Source of the DNA: Staphylococcus massiliensis CCUG 55927
GTDB taxonomy: Bacteria > Bacillota > Bacilli > Staphylococcales > Staphylococcaceae
NCBI RefSeq assembly: GCF_000298075.1
Contig: NZ_JH815593.1
Location: 277,519-341,518 of the forward strand
Length of the DNA: 64,000 bases
Direction: 5' to 3'
Shown here: positions 59,490 to 64,000 of the stretch, piece after piece
Position numbering within the stretch: the first letter of the stretch is position 1
Layout of the letters: the number at the start of each line of letters is the position of its first letter
The notes under the pieces: model-generated
Told to the model about the DNA's origin: nothing
Database searches by the model: none
The model's input: only the letters and a program-made list of their open reading frames with translations
Translations under genes and position numbers: made by a program

Positions 59490-61163
59490 ATGCTACAAAC
59501 ATTATCAATACGCCAGTTTGCGATTATAGACGAACTGGAAGTTCATTTTGGCGATGGCTTAACGGTACTTAGTGGTGAAACGGGTGCGGGTAAGTCCATC
59601 ATCATCGACGCGATTGGTCAATTAATAGGGGTACGCGCGTCACATGATTTTGTACGTCATGGTGCTAAGAAAGCGACTATTGAAGGTATCTTTGATATCG
59701 ATAATGCGAAAGATGCTATCGCTATTTTAAAGGATATGGACATCGATGTAGACGAAGATTTCTTACTCGTGAAACGTGAAATCTTTAGTTCGGGTAAAAG
59801 TATATGCCGAATTAATAATCAAACTGTGACGCTTCAATCTTTGCGAAAGGTCATGCAGGAATTATTAGATATCCATGGCCAGCACGAGACGCAGTCTCTT
59901 TTGAAGCAGAAATATCATCTCACGCTATTAGATCAGTATGCTGAAGGTCAATATGATAAGGAGCTCAAACAGTATCATAAGACGTATGAAGCATATGTGA
60001 GTAAAAAGAAAGAGCTTGAGAATTTAGAGTCTGCTGACCAAGCGTTGTTACAACGTTTAGACTTAATGAAGTTTCAGTTCGATGAATTAAAAGAGGCCCA
60101 TCTTAAAGAAGGAGAAATTGAAGACCTTGAGGCTGAAATAAAGCGGATACAAAACTCTGAACAATTGAGTCACGCGCTTAATAATGCGCACGTGGTGCTT
60201 ACAGATGAGAATGCGATCCCTGATCGTTTATACGAACTATCAACGGAACTTCAAAATATCAACGAAATCATCCCTGATCAGTATCAAGAGCTCAAAGATC
60301 AAGTCGACCAGTTTTATTATCTGCTCGGAGATGCCAAACATCAGATTTATGATGAAATGAGTAATACAGAATTTGATGAGCAATATTTAAATGAATTAGA
60401 GTCACGTATGAACTTGCTTAATAACTTAAAGCGTAAGTACGGCAAGGACATTAAGTCGTTACTGCTTTATCAAGAAACGATCGCGGATGAGATTCATAAA
60501 ATTGAGAACTATGAAGAAAGTTCAGCGGAACTACGTAAAGAGATAGAAGAATTGTACGATAAGGTCATTAAATACGGTGAGCAACTATCCAAGAAACGCC
60601 GTAAAGTAGCCCAAGAGTTACGCGACCATATTGTAGATGAAATCCAAAATCTACAAATGAAGGATGCAAACCTTGAAATTTTCTTCAAAAAGTTAGATTC
60701 ACCATCTCATGACGGCTTAGAATTTATTGAGTTCCTAATTAGTCCGAATAAAGGAGAACCGTTAAAGAGCCTGAATAAAGTCGCATCAGGCGGGGAATTA
60801 TCTCGTATTATGCTCGCGTTGAAAAGTATTTTTGTTAAATCTCGTGGTCAAACGGCTATATTATTTGATGAGGTGGATTCTGGCGTATCCGGTCAAGCCG
60901 CTCAAAAGATGGCTGTTAAGATGAAAGACATTGCAAAGCATATCCAGGTCATCTGTATTTCGCACTTACCACAAGTAGCAGCTATGAGTGACCATCACTT
61001 ATTTATTTCAAAGGTTGAAAAAGATGACCGTACGACAACATCCGTTCAAGAGCTAGAAGGTGACAACCGAATTGATGAAGTCGCACGAATGATCTCAGGT
61101 GCACAAGTTACATCGATTACACGCGAGAACGCGAAAGAAATGATTGAACAAAATAGTCGCTAA
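59490..61163 (+). CDS. recN: DNA repair protein RecN
   Basis: SMC-like ATPase acting early in double-strand break repair. Walker A SGETGAGKS is near 28-36; the central coiled-coil arms lie about 150-350; the signature ASGGELSRIMLAL and Walker B ILFDEVDSGVSG are in the C-terminal part. 557 residues. It starts 11 bases after argR. Confidence 0.96.
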   Translation: MLQTLSIRQFAIIDELEVHFGDGLTVLSGETGAGKSIIIDAIGQLIGVRASHDFVRHGAKKATIEGIFDIDNAKDAIAILKDMDIDVDEDFLLVKREIFSSGKSICRINNQTVTLQSLRKVMQELLDIHGQHETQSLLKQKYHLTLLDQYAEGQYDKELKQYHKTYEAYVSKKKELENLESADQALLQRLDLMKFQFDELKEAHLKEGEIEDLEAEIKRIQNSEQLSHALNNAHVVLTDENAIPDRLYELSTELQNINEIIPDQYQELKDQVDQFYYLLGDAKHQIYDEMSNTEFDEQYLNELESRMNLLNNLKRKYGKDIKSLLLYQETIADEIHKIENYEESSAELRKEIEELYDKVIKYGEQLSKKRRKVAQELRDHIVDEIQNLQMKDANLEIFFKKLDSPSHDGLEFIEFLISPNKGEPLKSLNKVASGGELSRIMLALKSIFVKSRGQTAILFDEVDSGVSGQAAQKMAVKMKDIAKHIQVICISHLPQVAAMSDHHLFISKVEKDDRTTTSVQELEGDNRIDEVARMISGAQVTSITRENAKEMIEQNSR

Positions 61164-61179
61164 GGAGCTGAACTAAATC

Positions 61180-62076
61180 ATGCAATTTAAAGATGTATTA
61201 AATGATATAGACAATCTCAAAGGTCGCATCGGTATTGTTGCAGCAAACGATGAATCAACTTTAAAGGCAATGATTGATGTCCTACACCATACAAGCGCAC
61301 AACTAGTTTTATATGATGTAACTGATACATCAGAAATGGTACGTTCATTCGATTTATCCCAATCAGATTACGAACGCATTGATATCAAGACATACCAAGA
61401 TGAAAGTAACATGCTTGAACATGTTTTTAACGACATTGCGTCGAAAGAAATTGATGTCATCTTTAAAGGTAATATCACGACTTCAAAGATCTTAAAGGCC
61501 GTACTTAAATATGAAAAGCAAGTTCAAGACCAATGTTTCTTATCGCATGTAGCATGTTTCGATATCCCAGATTACCATAAATTACTTATGATTTCGGACG
61601 TTGCTTTAAACGTGTTACCAAGTGTTGAAGATAAGATGAACATGATCCATAACATTGAGCCCTTTGCGAGAGAAATCGGGTATACGTCATTAAACGTTGC
61701 GATGCTGTCATCTGTAGAATATGAAACAAAGAACATTCCTTCGACTATCGACGCGAAAGCAGTCGCTGAGCATTATCAACAACAAACGTCTGATGTGAAT
61801 GTCGTAGTTGATGGTCCTTTCGCGTTTGATAATGCGATTGATAAGCACAGCGCGATCAAGAAGCAAATTTCATCCCAAGTAGCTGGTGAAGCTGACGTGA
61901 TTATCGTGCCTCAACTCGACGTGGGGAACGCGATTTATAAGACATTAACGTATTTCAGTAATGCGAACGTTGCGAGCATTATCTTAGGGGCTTCATTACC
62001 GATAGGAATCACGTCTCGTGCCGATAGCGTTAAGAACAAGTATTTAACCGCTATTCTCACTTTAAAAGCCATTTAA
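61180..62076 (+). CDS. ptb: Phosphate butyryltransferase-like acyltransferase
   Basis: Transfers (branched) acyl groups between CoA and phosphate; 298 residues of the phosphate acetyl/butyryl transferase family. GNITTSKILKAVLK, SHVACFDIP and VDGPFAFDNAI are family-like. With buk and lpdA it forms the Bacillus-type ptb-buk-lpd-bkd arrangement for branched-chain keto acid oxidation. The bcd gene seen in Bacillus is not between ptb and buk. Confidence 0.9.
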   Translation: MQFKDVLNDIDNLKGRIGIVAANDESTLKAMIDVLHHTSAQLVLYDVTDTSEMVRSFDLSQSDYERIDIKTYQDESNMLEHVFNDIASKEIDVIFKGNITTSKILKAVLKYEKQVQDQCFLSHVACFDIPDYHKLLMISDVALNVLPSVEDKMNMIHNIEPFAREIGYTSLNVAMLSSVEYETKNIPSTIDAKAVAEHYQQQTSDVNVVVDGPFAFDNAIDKHSAIKKQISSQVAGEADVIIVPQLDVGNAIYKTLTYFSNANVASIILGASLPIGITSRADSVKNKYLTAILTLKAI

Positions 62077-62110
62077 ATCAGTTACGTTTGTCGAATTGTA
62101 ACTTAAATGA

Positions 62111-62167
62111 TTGCACTCATTTACGAATACGTATAATTTTAAATTGGAAAACATATCATAGTATAAT
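62111..62167 (+). promoter_or_regulatory. Promoter-like sequences between ptb and buk
   Basis: TTGCAC (62111) stands 15 bases before TATAAT (62132-62137), and a second TATAAT lies at 62162-62167 with no good -35. A secondary promoter for buk-lpdA is possible; the evidence is weak. Confidence 0.3.
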
Positions 62168-62192
62168 AAAAAACGGAAAGAGATTATTGCTT

Positions 62193-63254
62193 ATGGAAAC
62201 GAAAATTTTAGTTTTAAATTTAGGAAGTACATCTTCAAAAATTGCAATTAATTTTGATAATCAATGTGTCTTTTACGAAAACTTAAAACATGATATGGCG
62301 TTAACATCCTTGCCTTTATCCGAACAAGAAGGGAAACGTCTTGAAGAAATTCATGCACGCATACGTACAGAAGGCTATGATTTACATCACTTTGATGGTA
62401 TAGCTTGTCGAGGCGGTCTTGTAAAACCGATTGAAGGCGGGGTGTATCATGTCACGAAAGAAATGGTTGCAGACCTTTCATCTTTTAAATATGGTTCCCA
62501 CGCATCAAATTTAAGTGCCATGACTGGTTACACGTTAGGTAATATGTACGGTGTACCTGTTTATACACTTGATCCACCTGTAACTGATGAATTTATACCA
62601 ATCTCACGTGTTACAGGTATTAAAGGTGTAGCCCGTAAAAGTGTTTATCATGCCTTAAACCAAAAGGCTGTAGCACGTATGTATGCGAAGTCCGTTAATC
62701 GACCATATGATGAGATTAATGTGATCGTTGCGCATATGGGCGGTGGCACAACAGTTGGTGCCCATCTTAAAGGCAAAGTTGTCGATGTGAACGATGGTTT
62801 ACTAGGAGAAGGTCCAATGAGTCCAGAACGTGCAGGTTCAGTACCTAACGACGCGCTCTATCAATACGGCTTTGAACGACAGATGTCACCTAAGGACTTC
62901 AATCATTTCTTAAGCCGTAAGACAGGCTTCATATCACTTTGTGGTTCTAATGATGTTGAGTCTATATGTCGTGAGATGGATCAAAACGCTGAATATAAGT
63001 TAGCCGTAGACAGTTGTATTTATCAAGTTTCAAAGGCAATTGGTGAACGTTCAATTTCTTTAAAAGGACAGGTTGACCAAATTATTTTGACAGGTGGACT
63101 TGCTTATAACACTTATATAACAGACGAAATCAAACGTTACGTTGATTGGATAGCACCTGTTACGATTTACGCAGGTGAAAAAGAAATGGATGCTTTAGCC
63201 ACACGTGTATATGATTTATTTATTGATCATGAAGAAGCTAAAGACTATCGTTAG
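62193..63254 (+). CDS. buk: Butyrate (branched-chain acyl) kinase
   Basis: Acetate/butyrate kinase family: forms ATP and a fatty acid from acyl phosphate. 353 residues from ATG 62193, giving METKILVLNLGSTSSKIAI with GGAAAGAG upstream; a longer upstream in-frame extension lies across the promoter region and is not part of the protein. Motifs: MGGGTTVGAH, DGLLGEGPMSPERAG and ILTGGLAYN. Confidence 0.93.
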   Translation: METKILVLNLGSTSSKIAINFDNQCVFYENLKHDMALTSLPLSEQEGKRLEEIHARIRTEGYDLHHFDGIACRGGLVKPIEGGVYHVTKEMVADLSSFKYGSHASNLSAMTGYTLGNMYGVPVYTLDPPVTDEFIPISRVTGIKGVARKSVYHALNQKAVARMYAKSVNRPYDEINVIVAHMGGGTTVGAHLKGKVVDVNDGLLGEGPMSPERAGSVPNDALYQYGFERQMSPKDFNHFLSRKTGFISLCGSNDVESICREMDQNAEYKLAVDSCIYQVSKAIGERSISLKGQVDQIILTGGLAYNTYITDEIKRYVDWIAPVTIYAGEKEMDALATRVYDLFIDHEEAKDYR

Positions 63255-63264
63255 GAGTTGAACA

Positions 63265-64000
63265 ATGTCTAAAGAACAATACGATTTAGTCGTTATTGGC
63301 GGCGGTACGGCAGGTTATGCTGCTGCAATCCGTGCAAGTCAATTAAAAAAGTCCGTTGCACTTGTTGAAGAACATCAACTTGGTGGAACGTGTTTACATA
63401 GAGGATGTATTCCTACGAAAGCATTACTTAAATCAGCTAAAGTTTTAGATACGATTAAACATGCAAGTGAATTCGGTATCGAAACTGAAGCTTTTAAATT
63501 AAATGTCGACCAAATATTTGGCCGAAAAGATACAGTTGTGAACCAAATGTATCAAGGCGTCAAACATCTTATGAAGCAGAATAAAATTGACGTTTACCAC
63601 GGACGTGGGCGCTTACTAGGTTCATCGATATTCTCACCTCAAAGTGGCACGGTATCTGTTGAATATGAAGATGGTGAATCAGAATTATTACCGAACCACC
63701 ATGTATTGATTACTACAGGTTCTAAACCAATGTCACTACCTTTCTTACCATTTGACCATAAACAAATTTTATCGAGTGATGATTTATTACAAATGACGTC
63801 ATTCCCTGATTCTATTGCGATTATCGGTGGTGGCGTGATAGGTATCGAATTTGCATCAATGCTTAATGACTTTGGTGTAGACGTACATATAATAGAAGGT
63901 AGCTCCTCGATTCTACCGAATGAGAGTCCGAGAATCGTTACGCAGTTGCGTAGGGCTTTTCAAGAGAAGGGCATTCATATTTATGAAAATGTCATGTTTG
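63265..64000 (+). CDS. lpdA: Dihydrolipoyl dehydrogenase (E3), partial
   Basis: FAD-dependent E3 subunit, probably for the branched-chain alpha-keto acid dehydrogenase. FAD-binding VVIGGGTAGYAAAIRA at residues 9-24, redox disulfide C43/C48 in GGTCLHRGCIPTK, and NAD-binding IAIIGGGVIGIEFAS near 188. ATG 63265 has TAGGAG upstream. The frame is open for 245 codons and runs off the window end. Confidence 0.93.
   Translation, partial: MSKEQYDLVVIGGGTAGYAAAIRASQLKKSVALVEEHQLGGTCLHRGCIPTKALLKSAKVLDTIKHASEFGIETEAFKLNVDQIFGRKDTVVNQMYQGVKHLMKQNKIDVYHGRGRLLGSSIFSPQSGTVSVEYEDGESELLPNHHVLITTGSKPMSLPFLPFDHKQILSSDDLLQMTSFPDSIAIIGGGVIGIEFASMLNDFGVDVHIIEGSSSILPNESPRIVTQLRRAFQEKGIHIYENVMF

Noticed and set aside
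62088..62193. 35-residue N-terminal extension of butyrate kinase
   Set aside because: It covers promoter-like sequence and the ribosome binding site; the family starts at METKILVLNLG.

Overview
The window is a 64 kb piece of low-GC Firmicutes chromosome. Protein sequences and gene order point to the Staphylococcaceae. The order mtaB-rpsU-nfeD-floA-phoH-ybeY-dgkA-cdd-era-recO-glyS-ccpN-ppsR-dnaG-sigA-trmK-nif3-ispH-cshB-nfo is the conserved block also found in Bacillus and Staphylococcus. Several placements look more ancestral than those in S. aureus. The pstSCAB-phoU cluster sits between a class B PBP gene and rpmG, as in Bacillus, and the MEP isoprenoid genes ispH, ispG and dxs are present, whereas most staphylococci use mevalonate. 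A relative such as Macrococcus, Jeotgalicoccus or Nosocomiicoccus, or one of the MEP-type staphylococci, fits; I cannot name the species. The window is ordinary core genome: no insertion sequences, prophage, CRISPR, tRNA or rRNA genes were seen.

Layout. 1-8.5 kb: tRNA and ribosome functions, the FloA membrane-domain cluster, the phoH-ybeY-dgkA-cdd-era operon and recO. 8.5-17 kb: T-box-controlled glyS on the minus strand, then ccpN-ppsR, dnaG, sigA, trmK and nif3. 17-27 kb: ispH(-), cshB, nfo, two tandem SNase-family genes (the second with lost catalytic residues), the Zur-controlled zinc importer, ispG(-) and sodA. 27-38.8 kb: a class B PBP, the Pho-box-controlled pst operon, rpmG, 5-FTHF cyclo-ligase, the gluP rhomboid, yqgQ, glcK and two small enzymes. 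38.8-43 kb: the complete comGA-GG competence pseudopilus operon and aroK. 43-47 kb: a glycine riboswitch and gcvT-gcvPA-gcvPB. 47-51 kb: an inactive-looking rhodanese(-), lipM, two minus-strand envelope genes, a Xaa-Pro peptidase and efp. 51.5-58.6 kb: accB-accC-yqhY-nusB-xseA-xseB-ispA-dxs. 59-64 kb: argR, recN, and ptb-buk-lpdA (cut by the window end), the start of a branched-chain keto acid dehydrogenase cluster.

The genes serve a few linked themes: lipoate-dependent metabolism (lipM, gcv, lpdA), isoprenoid and lipid precursors (dxs, ispG, ispH, ispA, accBC), metal and phosphate homeostasis (zur/znu, pst/phoU), and DNA uptake and repair (comG, recO, recN, nfo, xseAB).

The most interesting signals are not genes. 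(1) A terminator-like hairpin directly before comGA whose 3' arm is the comGA Shine-Dalgarno and whose 5' arm reads like the 16S anti-SD. (2) Two copies of a dispersed, palindromic intergenic repeat with a compensatory base-pair change. (3) Long-range stem structures after dxs, efp and nif3. (4) A membrane-anchored SNase paralogue without its catalytic arginines. (5) An over-represented 9-mer, GGCTTTTCA. (6) A single-aptamer glycine riboswitch that begins inside the aroK stop codon.
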